DNA from: Pseudomonas promysalinigenes
GTDB taxonomy: Bacteria; Pseudomonadota; Gammaproteobacteria; Pseudomonadales; Pseudomonadaceae
Direction of reading: 5' to 3'
Length of the DNA stretch: 64,000 nucleotides
Assembly (NCBI RefSeq): GCF_014269025.2
Contig: NZ_CP077094.1
Span: 3,906,001-3,970,000 of the forward strand
This document shows positions 36,538 to 46,813 of the stretch, one piece after another (the first letter of the stretch is position 1; each line of letters starts with the position of its first letter). The position numbers were made by a program, and so were the translations under genes. The notes under the pieces are model-generated. The model saw only the letters and a program-made list of their open reading frames with translations, ran no database searches and was not told where the DNA came from.

Positions 36538-37293
36538 TTACTTGGCGGCCTGCTCGCCTGCCAAGGCCAGCTTGGCCACTTGCGGTGCCGGTTGGTAACC
36601 CGGAATGACGTGCCCGTTCTCGAGCACGATGGCGGGCGTACCGTTGACACCGATCTGCTGGCCAAGCTGGAACTGCTTGCTGACCGGGTTGGCGCACTTG
36701 GCGGCCTTGATTTCTTTGCCTTCGACCATCTTGTCCATCGCCGCGCGGCGGTCGCTGGAACACCAGACTGCCTGCAACTGCTGATCGCCCGGCGAGCCCA
36801 GGCCCTGACGCGGGAACGCAACGTAGCGCACTTCGATACCGCGGCGGTTGAGCTCGGGTACTTCGGCGTGCAGCTTGTGGCAGTACGGGCAGGTAGTGTC
36901 GGTGAACACGGTGATGTGCGACTTGGTTTCGCCTTTGGCAGGATAAACCACGGTTTCGGCGGCAGGAATGCCATTGATGAGCTTGGCAACACCCTGGCGC
37001 TCGGCCTTCTCGGTGAGGTTCACCGGCTTGCCGTCCTGCAATTGGTACAGATAGCCCTGCATCACATACTGGCCATCAGCGCTGGCATACAGCACACGAC
37101 CACCTTGCAGCTTGACTTCATAGAGACCGTTGAGCGGGCTGCTGCCGACGCTCTCCACGGGCACTTCGAGTTCAAGGTTCTGCAACGACTTGCGAATGGC
37201 CTGCTCGGGGCTGGTGTTGCTATCGGCCGCGGCAACGGCAACGGTGCTGGCCAGCGCCAACATGGCGACGGCGAAAAACTGGGTCACGCGCAT
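36538..37293 (-). CDS. dsbC: Thiol:disulfide interchange protein DsbC
   Basis: Periplasmic disulfide isomerase that corrects wrong disulfides. The 251 residues include a signal peptide of about 22 residues (to VAVAAADS), a dimerisation domain and a thioredoxin fold with active site CPYCHKLH. A second Cys pair (WCSSDR and KCANP) is also family-typical. The ATG at 37293 has AGGAG upstream; the longer frame from 37341 is rejected. Confidence 0.95.
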   Translation of the reverse strand: MRVTQFFAVAMLALASTVAVAAADSNTSPEQAIRKSLQNLELEVPVESVGSSPLNGLYEVKLQGGRVLYASADGQYVMQGYLYQLQDGKPVNLTEKAERQGVAKLINGIPAAETVVYPAKGETKSHITVFTDTTCPYCHKLHAEVPELNRRGIEVRYVAFPRQGLGSPGDQQLQAVWCSSDRRAAMDKMVEGKEIKAAKCANPVSKQFQLGQQIGVNGTPAIVLENGHVIPGYQPAPQVAKLALAGEQAAK

Positions 37294-37446
37294 GGAAAAC
37301 TCCTGGAGGCGGACAAGGGCCGGAAACGTCAGCTGCGGCAAAAACCCGGTGACCGTGCAGCCCTTGATGCAAACCGCCCAAGACTATCACATCACGCTAC
37401 TGATAAAGCGGCCTGCTAGGACCAGTCGGCGGAACATGAACAACAT

Positions 37447-38343
37447 TCATCCACGTGGATGGTGTTGGGCATGCAGTTGTTGCAGCCGAGCCTTTGCCAC
37501 ATGGGTGTAGATCTGCGTGGTCGACAAGTCGCTGTGGCCCAGTAGCATCTGCACCACGCGCAGGTCGGCGCCATGGTTGAGCAGGTGAGTGGCGAAAGCA
37601 TGGCGCAGGGTATGCGGCGACAGCGGCTTATCGATACCGGCTACCCGAGCGTGATGCTTGATGCGATGCCAGAAGGTCTGCCGGGTCATCTGCTCACCGC
37701 GCTGGCTGGGAAACAGCACATCGCTGGGGCGGCCGTTGAGCAGCTCGGCGCGGCCATCGCGCACGTAGCGCTCGATCCACAGCACTGCCTCCTCGCCCAT
37801 CGGCACCAAGCGCTCCTTGCTGCCCTTGCCCATTACCCGCAGCACCCCCTGGCGGAGATTGACCTGGTCAAGGGTCAAACCCACCAGTTCGGTCACCCGC
37901 AAGCCGCAGGCATACAGCACCTCGAGCATGGCCCGGTCGCGCTGGCCAATCGCCTCACCCAGCTCCGGTGCATGCAGCAACGCTTCGACGTCGGCTTCTG
38001 ACAAGGATTTAGGCAAAGGGCGACCAAGCTGCGGCATGTCCACCTGTAGAGTGGGGTCGACAGCAACCAGCCTTTCCCGCAGCAAATAGCGAAAAAACCC
38101 ACGCAGGCCGGACAGAAAACGCGCTGTGGAGCGAGGCTTGTAGCCTTGGTCAAGACGCCAGGCCAAATGATCGAGGATCAGATCACGGCCCGCATCCGGC
38201 AACGCCACCGTGCGTTCCTGTAGCCAACCGTTGAACAAGGCCAGATCACTGCGGTAGGAGGCCCGGGTGTTGTCTGACAGGCCCTTTTCAAGCCACAGGG
38301 CGTCGAGGAACTGGTCGATCAGGGGATGGTCAAGAGCTGGCAT
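37447..38343 (-). CDS. xerD: Site-specific tyrosine recombinase XerD
   Basis: Resolves chromosome dimers at dif with XerC and FtsK. The 298-residue length is standard. The core-binding N-terminus starts LDHPLIDQFLDALW, and the catalytic residues are the Arg in ACGLRVTEL, His-x-x-Arg in HTLRHAFATHLL, His in LGHSDLS and Tyr in TQIYTHV. Divergent from the antiporter gene; upstream of dsbC on the same strand with a 150-bp gap. Confidence 0.96.
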   Translation of the reverse strand: MPALDHPLIDQFLDALWLEKGLSDNTRASYRSDLALFNGWLQERTVALPDAGRDLILDHLAWRLDQGYKPRSTARFLSGLRGFFRYLLRERLVAVDPTLQVDMPQLGRPLPKSLSEADVEALLHAPELGEAIGQRDRAMLEVLYACGLRVTELVGLTLDQVNLRQGVLRVMGKGSKERLVPMGEEAVLWIERYVRDGRAELLNGRPSDVLFPSQRGEQMTRQTFWHRIKHHARVAGIDKPLSPHTLRHAFATHLLNHGADLRVVQMLLGHSDLSTTQIYTHVAKARLQQLHAQHHPRG

Positions 38344-38411
38344 GAATTCACAGTGGCAAACAACATAATGGCGCTTAGTCTTTCATAACATCGTCGGCAT
38401 AGGGAGCCCGC

Positions 38412-40232
38412 ATGAACGAACAGCAGATACTTCTGAGTGTGGGCGGCATCGGCGCGGCGGCGCTGGCCTGCCAGTGGCTAGCCTGGCGGATGAAACTGCC
38501 TGCCATTTTGTTCCTGCTGTTGTGCGGTATCGTTGCTGGCCCGGTACTGGGCTGGCTGTCACCCGAAGCACTGTTCGGCCCGTTGTTGATGCCACTGGTT
38601 TCACTGGCCGTGGCATTGATCCTGTTCGAAGGCAGCCTGACTTTGCATCTGTCGCAGTGGCGGGATATCGGCAGTGTGGTGCATCGGCTGGTCACCCTCG
38701 GCGCCTTGGCCACATGGCTGGTGATCGCCGTCGCCACCCACTGGCTGCTTGCATTCGAGTGGCCGCTGGCGATTCTGTTCGGCGCCCTGACCCTGGTCAC
38801 CGGCCCTACCGTGATCGTGCCCATGCTGCGCGTGGTCCGGCCCAACGCCACGATCGCCAATATCCTGCGCTGGGAGGGCATCGTCATCGACCCGATCGGT
38901 GCCTTGCTGGCGGTGGTGGTGTACAGCTTCATTATCGCCAGTGGCAGCGGTGAGGGCTTGAGCCAGAGCCTGATTACCTTCGCCGGGGTCATCCTGTGCG
39001 GCAGTGCGCTGGGGGCAGCCGGTGGCTGGCTGCTGGGCCAGGTAATGCGCGAGCAGTGGCTTCCAGAGTATCTGCACAATCTGGCCTCCCTAGCCGCCGT
39101 GCTGGGCATCTTCATTGCTGCCAATCAGATCGCCCACGAGTCCGGGCTGCTGGCGGTCACGGTGATGGGCATGTGGCTGGCCAATATGCGTGGAGTGGAT
39201 GTGCAGCAGATCCTGCACTTCAAAGAAAACCTCAGCGTCCTGCTGATTTCCGGGTTGTTCATCCTACTGGCTGCCCGCCTTGACCTGCAGGCCTTGTTCT
39301 CACTGGGCCCTGCGGTCATCGTCCTGCTGCTGGCCATTCAGTTGCTGGCCAGGCCGTTGAATGTGCTGGTTTCCACAGCCGGTTCCTCGTTGAAGTGGCG
39401 TGAACGCGCGCTGCTGGCCTGGATCGCGCCGCGGGGGATAGTTGCCGCGGCGGTGTCGGCGGTGTTCGCCATCCGCCTGGATGAAGCCGGTCACCACTCG
39501 GCCTTGCTGCTGGTGCCACTGACCTTTGCCGTGATCATTGGCACGGTGGTGCTGCAAAGCGCTACCGCCCGGCCGCTGGCGCGCCTGCTCAGGGTTGCCG
39601 AGCCTGCCCCCAGTGGCTTTCTGCTGGTGGGTGCCAACCCGCCGGCGCGCACTCTGGCCAAGGCTTTGCAACAGCTGGGTTGCCGCGTGCTGCTGACCGA
39701 TTCAAGCTGGGAAAACATCCGGGCGGCACGTATGGATGGCCTGCCGACCTACTTCGGCAACCCGGCATCCCAGCACGCCGACGCCCACCTGGACCTGGTG
39801 GGCCTGGGCCATTTGCTGGGGCTCTCCCCAGCAGGTGAACTCAATGCCCTGGCGTGCGCACGGTTTCGTCACGATTTCGGCCACAAACGGCTGTTCGTGC
39901 TGGCCAGCGGCCTGGAAAACCAACGCAGCGACAAACACCGCGCCAGCGAACTACACAGGGGCCAACTGCTCGGTTCAAGCCCGATGACCTACCTGCAACT
40001 GGCCAACCGCCTACATTTGGGGGGCGAACTGTTCAGTACTACGCTCACTGAAGCTTTCAGCTGGGAACAGTACCAAGCACTGCATGGCGAGAGGGCGACC
40101 TTGCTGTTCGCCCGCGACGCCAACGGCTGGGTACATGTCGCGTGTCCGGACACCCCGCTCACCCCGCAAGCGGGCTGGACGCTGGTTTCGCTGATCGACC
40201 CACAGCGGCAAGACGGCCAGCCCGAGCAGTGA
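38412..40232 (+). CDS. CPA-family cation:proton antiporter with C-terminal nucleotide-binding-like domain
   Basis: A 606-residue membrane protein. Twelve or so transmembrane helices fill the first about 390 residues; GIVIDPIGALLAVVV carries the membrane-buried acidic residue of the CPA1 (NhaP-type) family. A Rossmann-like domain (GFLLVGANPPARTLAK) follows, like TrkA-N or RCK gating domains, and a C-terminal TrkA-C-like part. Ion preference (Na+ or K+) cannot be told. AGGGAG precedes the ATG. It ends three bases from the convergent thioesterase gene, with no terminator between. Confidence 0.88.
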   Translation: MNEQQILLSVGGIGAAALACQWLAWRMKLPAILFLLLCGIVAGPVLGWLSPEALFGPLLMPLVSLAVALILFEGSLTLHLSQWRDIGSVVHRLVTLGALATWLVIAVATHWLLAFEWPLAILFGALTLVTGPTVIVPMLRVVRPNATIANILRWEGIVIDPIGALLAVVVYSFIIASGSGEGLSQSLITFAGVILCGSALGAAGGWLLGQVMREQWLPEYLHNLASLAAVLGIFIAANQIAHESGLLAVTVMGMWLANMRGVDVQQILHFKENLSVLLISGLFILLAARLDLQALFSLGPAVIVLLLAIQLLARPLNVLVSTAGSSLKWRERALLAWIAPRGIVAAAVSAVFAIRLDEAGHHSALLLVPLTFAVIIGTVVLQSATARPLARLLRVAEPAPSGFLLVGANPPARTLAKALQQLGCRVLLTDSSWENIRAARMDGLPTYFGNPASQHADAHLDLVGLGHLLGLSPAGELNALACARFRHDFGHKRLFVLASGLENQRSDKHRASELHRGQLLGSSPMTYLQLANRLHLGGELFSTTLTEAFSWEQYQALHGERATLLFARDANGWVHVACPDTPLTPQAGWTLVSLIDPQRQDGQPEQ

Positions 40233-40235
40233 GGC

Positions 40236-40643
40236 TCAACTGCCGGGTAACACCGGCACCGGGCGCTTGTCTTCGTCGATTGCGACAAAGCTGAACACCC
40301 CGTGAATCGCCCGCTCGCGGCCGTCCAGGTACATGTTTTCGACGAACACATCGACTTGCACCTGCAGGCTGGTATTGCCGACTTTGATCACTGTGCCCAC
40401 CAGCTCGACGATCGACCCCGCCGGGATCGGGTGCTTGAAGTCGATGCGGTCGGTCGACACGGTCACCAGCGGCAGCCGGCAAAAGCGCGTAGCGGCGATG
40501 AAGGACACTTCGTCCATCCACGCCAGCGCGGTGCCGCCGAACAGGGTGTTGTGGTGGTTGGTGGTGTTGGGGAACACCGCTTTGGTTACTCGGGTCACCG
40601 AAAGCTCGGTGCGGCGCTGGATTTCCTGATCTCGACTGGTCAT
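40236..40643 (-). CDS. Acyl-CoA thioesterase, hot-dog fold (YciA-like)
   Basis: Hydrolyses acyl-CoA to free acid and CoA. The 135 residues form one hot-dog domain with the Asn/Asp active region in NHHNTLFGGTALAWMDE. ATG 40643 has GAAGAG at eight bases; the GTG at 40652 would place that motif too close. It is downstream of the rplS terminator on the same strand and so is probably transcribed separately. Confidence 0.9.
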   Translation of the reverse strand: MTSRDQEIQRRTELSVTRVTKAVFPNTTNHHNTLFGGTALAWMDEVSFIAATRFCRLPLVTVSTDRIDFKHPIPAGSIVELVGTVIKVGNTSLQVQVDVFVENMYLDGRERAIHGVFSFVAIDEDKRPVPVLPGS

Positions 40644-40671
40644 GGGCGTCACTCTTCACAGGTTTCAGAAT

Positions 40672-40702
40672 GCAAAAAAGCAGCCCGAAGGCTGCTTTTT
40701 TC
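40672..40702 (-). terminator. Rho-independent terminator of the rpsP-rplS operon
   Basis: A 12-bp perfect stem (40674-40685 with 40690-40701) with A-run and T-run sides and a GNRA-like cgaa loop, about 40 bp after the rplS stop. It could work in both directions. Confidence 0.88.
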
Positions 40703-40738
40703 TCGCAAGGCGGCCTCAGGCCACCAGGCAAACTGTAC

Positions 40739-41089
40739 TCAGGACAGTTTTTCCTTGATGCGAGCGGCTTTGCCGGACAGGTCGCGCAGGTAGTACAGCT
40801 TGGCTTTACGCACGTCACCACGACGTTTCACGGCCAGGCTGTCGATCTGCGGGCTGTAGGTCTGGAAGGTACGCTCAACGCCTACGCCGCTCGAGATCTT
40901 GCGCACGGTGAAGGCGCTGTTCAGACCACGGTTACGCTTGGCGATGACAACGCCTTCGAATGCCTGCAGACGGGAACGATCACCTTCCTTCACTTTAACC
41001 TGAACGACGATGGTGTCGCCTGGTGCGAAGGTTGGGATTTCCTTGCTCATCTGCTCTGCTTCGAGCTGCTGGATGATCTTGTTGGTCAT
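40739..41089 (-). CDS. rplS: 50S ribosomal protein L19
   Basis: A 116-residue ribosomal protein at the 30S-50S interface. The sequence [14 protein letters not shown] and the C-terminal [19 protein letters not shown] are typical. AGGAG precedes its ATG. It closes the conserved rpsP-rimM-trmD-rplS operon. Confidence 0.98.
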   Translation of the reverse strand: MTNKIIQQLEAEQMSKEIPTFAPGDTIVVQVKVKEGDRSRLQAFEGVVIAKRNRGLNSAFTVRKISSGVGVERTFQTYSPQIDSLAVKRRGDVRKAKLYYLRDLSGKAARIKEKLS

Positions 41090-41131
41090 GCTGTGCTCCT
41101 AAGATGGATACGTGATCCACCATCGATACGT

Positions 41132-41884
41132 TTAACTATCGTCCCGCTCGCGGAGATATTCCTCGAGCAGCTTCTTCTCTTCTCCAGAAAGCGAGCGACT
41201 TTCCAGAAGATCGGCGCGTCGTTCGAAGGTCCTACCAAGGGACTGCTTCATCCGCCAACGCCGGATATGTGCATGGTTGCCACTTAGCAACACGTCGGGA
41301 ACACGCTGATCCGCATACACCTCAGGCCGGGTGTAGTGCGGGCAATCGAGCAGACCGTCAGTGAAGGAGTCTTCCTCCGCCGAGTCCACATGCCCTAAAG
41401 CTCCGGGCAGCAGCCGTGTAACCGCATCGATCAGTACCATGGCCGGCAGCTCGCCACCGGAAAGCACATAGTCGCCAATCGACCACTCTTCATCGACATG
41501 AGCCTCGATAAAACGCTCGTCGATGCCTTCATAACGACCGGCGATCAGGATCAAAGATTCCTGTTCGGCCAGGCCTTTGACCGCCTGCTGAGTCAGCTTG
41601 CGGCCTTGCGGCGAGAGATAGATCACCTTCGCCGATGCTCCAGTCGCTTGCCTGGCGCTAACCAGTGCGTCTTCCAGAGGCTTGATTTTCATCACCATGC
41701 CCGGACCACCGCCAAACGGCCGATCATCCACGGTATGGTGGCGATCTGTGGTGTAGTCCCGCGGGTTCCAGCAGGTTACCTGAAGCAACCCCTGTTTCAC
41801 CGCGCGGCTGGTAATGCCGTACTCAGTGATGGCCGAGAACATCTCGGGGAACAACGTGATGACGTCTACGCGAAGGTTACCCAT
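41132..41884 (-). CDS. trmD: tRNA (guanine-N1)-methyltransferase TrmD
   Basis: Methylates G37 of tRNAs reading CNN codons to keep the reading frame, using S-adenosylmethionine. The 250 residues start [16 protein letters not shown] and contain the deep trefoil knot with [15 protein letters not shown], plus the C-terminal domain. It starts 3 bp after rimM. Confidence 0.98.
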   Translation of the reverse strand: MGNLRVDVITLFPEMFSAITEYGITSRAVKQGLLQVTCWNPRDYTTDRHHTVDDRPFGGGPGMVMKIKPLEDALVSARQATGASAKVIYLSPQGRKLTQQAVKGLAEQESLILIAGRYEGIDERFIEAHVDEEWSIGDYVLSGGELPAMVLIDAVTRLLPGALGHVDSAEEDSFTDGLLDCPHYTRPEVYADQRVPDVLLSGNHAHIRRWRMKQSLGRTFERRADLLESRSLSGEEKKLLEEYLRERDDS

Positions 41885-41887
41885 CGT

Positions 41888-42424
41888 TTAGAAGTCCGCA
41901 TCCCACTCAACCCGCATCACACCTGCTTCCAGGTCGATATCGAGCACGCATTGCGCCGTATAGGGCAATAGACGCTCGCGATCATCCAGGCTGCCTGCGC
42001 AGGGCTTGACCACCATTACATCGTTCGCACCGGTCTCCAACAGGTGATCGACCTTGCCGAACAGATGTTCGTCCTGGTTGATGACCTTGAGGCCCACCAA
42101 CTGGTACCAGTAGTACTCGTCAGCAGCCAGGTTGGGCAAAAGGCTCCGCGAAATGCAGATTTCGTAACCGCTCAGAAGACGGGCTTCATCACGATCATCG
42201 AGGCCCTTGAGCTTAACGACCAGGCCCTTTTGGGAGCCACGACCGTTGACCAGCTCGACCTGCTTTACCTTGCCTTCGTGCCGAAGCGTCCAGCGCGGAT
42301 AATCCAACAGGTTTTCAATCGGATCGGTAAAGGAATACACCTTCACCTCGCCGCGAACGCCGTGAACCGAAAAAATCTTGCCAACGACGATCAGGTCGTC
42401 AGCCTTTTCTGGCGTCGCGTTCAT
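41888..42424 (-). CDS. rimM: 16S rRNA processing protein RimM
   Basis: Assists maturation of the 30S head with ribosomal protein S19. The 178 residues have the N-terminal GKIFSVHGVRGEVKV and a PRC-barrel C-terminal domain (EYYWYQLVGLKV). It lies between rpsP and trmD with gaps of 5 and 3 bp. Confidence 0.97.
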   Translation of the reverse strand: MNATPEKADDLIVVGKIFSVHGVRGEVKVYSFTDPIENLLDYPRWTLRHEGKVKQVELVNGRGSQKGLVVKLKGLDDRDEARLLSGYEICISRSLLPNLAADEYYWYQLVGLKVINQDEHLFGKVDHLLETGANDVMVVKPCAGSLDDRERLLPYTAQCVLDIDLEAGVMRVEWDADF

Positions 42425-42429
42425 ACTGC

Positions 42430-42681
42430 TCAGGCAGCAGCCTTGGCAGCGTCCTTCAGCAGCTGAGCAACGCGCTCAGACGGCTGTGCACCCTGGCTCA
42501 GCCAGTAGTTGACGCGCTCTTGGTTGACCGACAGCTTGACTTCGGCGCCAGCAGCGATCGGGTTGAAGAAACCTACGCGCTCAACGAAACGGCCGTCACG
42601 GGCGTTACGCGAGTTGGTCACGGTCAGGTGGTAGAATGGGCGCTTTTTCGAGCCGCCACGGGCCAGACGAATGGTTACCAT
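42430..42681 (-). CDS. rpsP: 30S ribosomal protein S16
   Basis: An 83-residue ribosomal protein starting [19 protein letters not shown]. The ATG at 42681 is correct for the family; the frame can be read open to 42759 but that part is not S16. First gene of the operon. The 260 bp between it and ffh (42682-42941) hold the likely promoter and two hairpins. Confidence 0.97.
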   Translation of the reverse strand: MVTIRLARGGSKKRPFYHLTVTNSRNARDGRFVERVGFFNPIAAGAEVKLSVNQERVNYWLSQGAQPSERVAQLLKDAAKAAA

Positions 42682-42879
42682 GTGAACATCGTTCCTATAG
42701 TCGGTGCTGCAGTTCATACAGCAGCTGGTACTGCAAATCTGAATGCCAAATAGGCACACGGGTGCCCAAAAGGCCGCATATTCTCAGGGAATATACGGAC
42801 ATTTGCAAATGCCTTTTTCGGCAGAGGCATGCCCTACCGTCCAGATTTGCCGGTTAAGCCACGCATCGCGCGGCCGTCA

Positions 42880-42931
42880 CCCCGCCGCAGCGGGGGTTTC
42901 GGGCGCCCACCTGGATGCAGGCAGGCGCCCA
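42880..42931. other. Two GC-rich hairpins between ffh and rpsP
   Basis: Two stems follow each other: CCCCGC/GCGGGG at 42880-42895 and GGGCGCC/GGCGCCC at 42901-42930. On the minus strand T-rich sequence lies before the first, not after, so they are not classical terminators for ffh. The rest of the gap shows no gene. Confidence 0.45.
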
Positions 42932-42941
42932 AAAACAAGTG

Positions 42942-44318
42942 TTACAGCTTGGGCATGCCGCCACCTGGCAGCATCCCGCCAAGGCCGCGCATCATCTTGG
43001 CCATACCGCCCTTGGCGGAGAATTTTTTCATCATTTTCTGCATCTGTTTGTGCTGCTTGATCAGCCGGCCGATATCCTGCACCTGGGTGCCGGAACCGAG
43101 GGCGATACGGCGCTTGCGCGAACCGCTGATCAGGTCAGGGTCGCGACGTTCGGCAGGGGTCATCGAGTTGATGATCGCTTCCATCTGCTTGAACTGCTTC
43201 TCGGCCGCGCCCTGGGCGTTGCCCATCTGCGACAGGTTGACCCCACCGATGCTCGGCAGCTTGTCCATCAGGCCGCCCAAACCACCCATGTTTTTCATCT
43301 GCTGCAGCTGGTCGCGGAAGTCTTCGAGATCGAAGCCCTTGCCCTTCTTGAGCTTCTTGGCCAGTTTGTCGGCCTTGGCCTTGTCGATGGTCTGCTCGGC
43401 CTGCTCGATCAGGCTGAGCACATCGCCCATGCCGAGGATGCGCGAAGCCACACGGTCGGGGTGGAACGGTTCGAGCGCTTCGCTCTTCTCGCCCATACCG
43501 ATGAACTTGATCGGCTTGCCGGTAATGGCGCGCACCGACAGCGCAGCACCGCCACGGGCGTCACCGTCGACCTTGGTCAGCACCACACCGGTCAGCGGCA
43601 GGGCTTCGCCGAACGCCTTGGCGGTATTGGCGGCGTCCTGGCCGGTCATGGCGTCGACCACGAACAGGGTTTCGACTGGCTTGACCGCGGCGTGCAACGC
43701 CTTGATCTCGTCCATCATGTCGGCATCGATATGCAGGCGGCCAGCGGTGTCGACGATAACCACGTCGATGAACTTGAGCTTGGCTTCGCGAATCGCAGCT
43801 TCGGCGATGGCCACCGGCTTCTGGCTGATGTCGGATGGGAAGAAGGTCACGCCGATGTCGTTGGCCAGGGTTTCCAACTGCTTGATCGCCGCCGGGCGGT
43901 AGACGTCGGCGGACACCACCATCACGCTCTTCTTCTTGCGCTCCTTGAGAAAGCGCGCCAGCTTGCCGGCGGTGGTGGTCTTGCCCGCACCCTGCAGGCC
44001 GGCCATCAGCACTACGGCCGGCGGTGCGGCGTTGAGCGCGAGGTCTTCGTTGGCCGCGCCCATCAGGCTTTCAAGCTCAGCCTGGACAATCTTCACGAAG
44101 GCCTGGCCCGGGGTCAGGCTGCGCGACACTTCGGTGCCGACTGCACGTTCCTTGACGCTGTTGACGAAATCCTTGACCACCGGCAGGGCAACGTCGGCCT
44201 CGAGCAGGGCCATGCGCACTTCGCGCAGCGTGTCCTTGATGTTGTCTTCGGTCAGCTTGGCCTTGCCGGTGACATGGCGCAGCGTCTGTGACAGGCGGTC
44301 GGTCAGGTTTTCGAACAT
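42942..44318 (-). CDS. ffh: Signal recognition particle protein Ffh
   Basis: GTPase that delivers signal-anchor proteins to the membrane through FtsY, bound to 4.5S RNA. The 458 residues show the N domain, the GTPase G1 GLQGAGKTT, DTAGRLH, TKVDGDARGG, and a C-terminal Met-rich M domain ending LGGMLPGGGMPKL. Divergent from a CcsA-like gene, as usual in Pseudomonas. Confidence 0.98.
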   Translation of the reverse strand: MFENLTDRLSQTLRHVTGKAKLTEDNIKDTLREVRMALLEADVALPVVKDFVNSVKERAVGTEVSRSLTPGQAFVKIVQAELESLMGAANEDLALNAAPPAVVLMAGLQGAGKTTTAGKLARFLKERKKKSVMVVSADVYRPAAIKQLETLANDIGVTFFPSDISQKPVAIAEAAIREAKLKFIDVVIVDTAGRLHIDADMMDEIKALHAAVKPVETLFVVDAMTGQDAANTAKAFGEALPLTGVVLTKVDGDARGGAALSVRAITGKPIKFIGMGEKSEALEPFHPDRVASRILGMGDVLSLIEQAEQTIDKAKADKLAKKLKKGKGFDLEDFRDQLQQMKNMGGLGGLMDKLPSIGGVNLSQMGNAQGAAEKQFKQMEAIINSMTPAERRDPDLISGSRKRRIALGSGTQVQDIGRLIKQHKQMQKMMKKFSAKGGMAKMMRGLGGMLPGGGMPKL

Positions 44319-44513
44319 GGTGATCCTTTCAGGCCCAATAAAAGCCGAGGTTTGTCAGGCGCCTGCGGGGCAAATGCACACCCGCCAGGCACAGCAAGGC
44401 GGCGATTATAACCAAGTGAGCCGACGGCGCACACCTCGCTACCGATCGGTCTGGATGGCCGGTGTCGTTCTATGCCAAACTCCGTCTCTTTCAGGGCTCT
44501 GCAACCAGGACTT

Positions 44514-45323
44514 ATGGTCTCCTCACCCAGCCTCATTCCCAATCTGATCGCCGCCGGCCTCTATATAGCCGCGGCGATCTATCAGGGCTCCCATCTGGCC
44601 CAGGGTCGCAAGGCCGACAAACGCCTGCTGGGCCTGCTTGGCGCCCTTGCCGTGCTCGCCCAGGGCGGTGCGCTGTTCTTCCAGCTGATTACCCCACTGG
44701 GGCTTAGCCTGGACTTCTTCAGCGCCGCCGGCCTGATTGCGGCCGCAGTCATTACCTTGACGCTGTTGGCATGCCTGCGCATCCCGGTGGAAAACCTGCT
44801 GGTGCTCTTGTTCCCGCTTGGCGCCATCACCGCCTTGCTGGCGCAGTTCGCCCCAGCCGGCACGGTGCCACTAATCGACGAAGAGCCCGGCATCCTCGCG
44901 CACATTCTGCTGTCAATTCTGGCCTACGGCCTATTCACCATCGCGGTGTTCCAGTCGCTACTGTTGCTGCTGCAAGACCACCAACTGAAGAACAAGCACC
45001 CCTCGGGGCTAATTCGTAACTTCCCGCCGCTGCAGACAATGGAAAGCCTGCTATTCGGTTTTCTCTGGGCAGGCTGGTGCCTGCTCTCGCTATCGCTGAT
45101 TTCCGGCTGGCTGTTCCTTGAAAACCTGTTCGCCCAGCACTTGGTGCACAAAACCCTGTTGGCCTGCGTGGCCTGGGTGGTGTTCAGCGTGTTGCTCTGG
45201 GGCCGCACCCGCCTGGGCTGGCGCGGCCACAAGGCGATCCGCTGGACCCTGGCAGGGTTTTGCCTGCTGATGCTGGCCTATTTTGGCAGCAAGCTGGTCC
45301 GCGAATTCATCCTGCATATCTGA
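44514..45323 (+). CDS. CcsA/CcmC-related inner-membrane protein (YpjD-like)
   Basis: A 269-residue membrane protein with about eight transmembrane helices, of the cytochrome c assembly (PF01578) superfamily as in E. coli YpjD. It lacks an obvious tryptophan-rich WWD motif and so may not handle heme. Two starts are possible: ATG 44514 (close CAGGA) and ATG 44472; I prefer 44514 because the first helix then starts promptly. It precedes the CorC-like gene by 9 bp, and the pair is conserved near ffh. Confidence 0.85.
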   Translation: MVSSPSLIPNLIAAGLYIAAAIYQGSHLAQGRKADKRLLGLLGALAVLAQGGALFFQLITPLGLSLDFFSAAGLIAAAVITLTLLACLRIPVENLLVLLFPLGAITALLAQFAPAGTVPLIDEEPGILAHILLSILAYGLFTIAVFQSLLLLLQDHQLKNKHPSGLIRNFPPLQTMESLLFGFLWAGWCLLSLSLISGWLFLENLFAQHLVHKTLLACVAWVVFSVLLWGRTRLGWRGHKAIRWTLAGFCLLMLAYFGSKLVREFILHI

Positions 45324-45332
45324 CGGCCGCCC

Positions 45333-46538
<1,206 letters not shown>

Positions 46539-46813
46539 CTATACTCGGGTCACGCTTACCCAGCCCCGCCGCAACGCCTGCTACCCGCACTCGGCGCCAC
46601 TCGGCCAGTCCGCTGCACTGACGCCCTCCGCGGTCCTGCTTCAATACCCCGAAACAGTACCCGCTCCCATCCTTATCCCCTCTGGGCTATCGTCAGCCAG
46701 CGAACACAAAAACAATGCGCTCCGGTGCCCGCCATGCCGTGCCTGCCTTGGTTTCTTGCACGTGCTGCGGGCAACTGCCCACGGAGCCAATCAGACTGTT
46801 AGGGACCTACTTA
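46539..46813. other. 275-bp gap without a recognised gene
   Basis: The gap between the CorC-like gene and the MFS gene is C-rich at first, then contains an in-frame upstream ATG (46715) that would extend the transporter by 33 residues without homologous character. No terminator with T-run and no clear promoter were seen. Confidence 0.4.

Noticed and set aside
46715..46813. N-terminal extension of the MFS transporter
   Set aside because: Cys-rich 33 residues without family character; the ATG at 46814 has AGGGA and starts right before the first helix.
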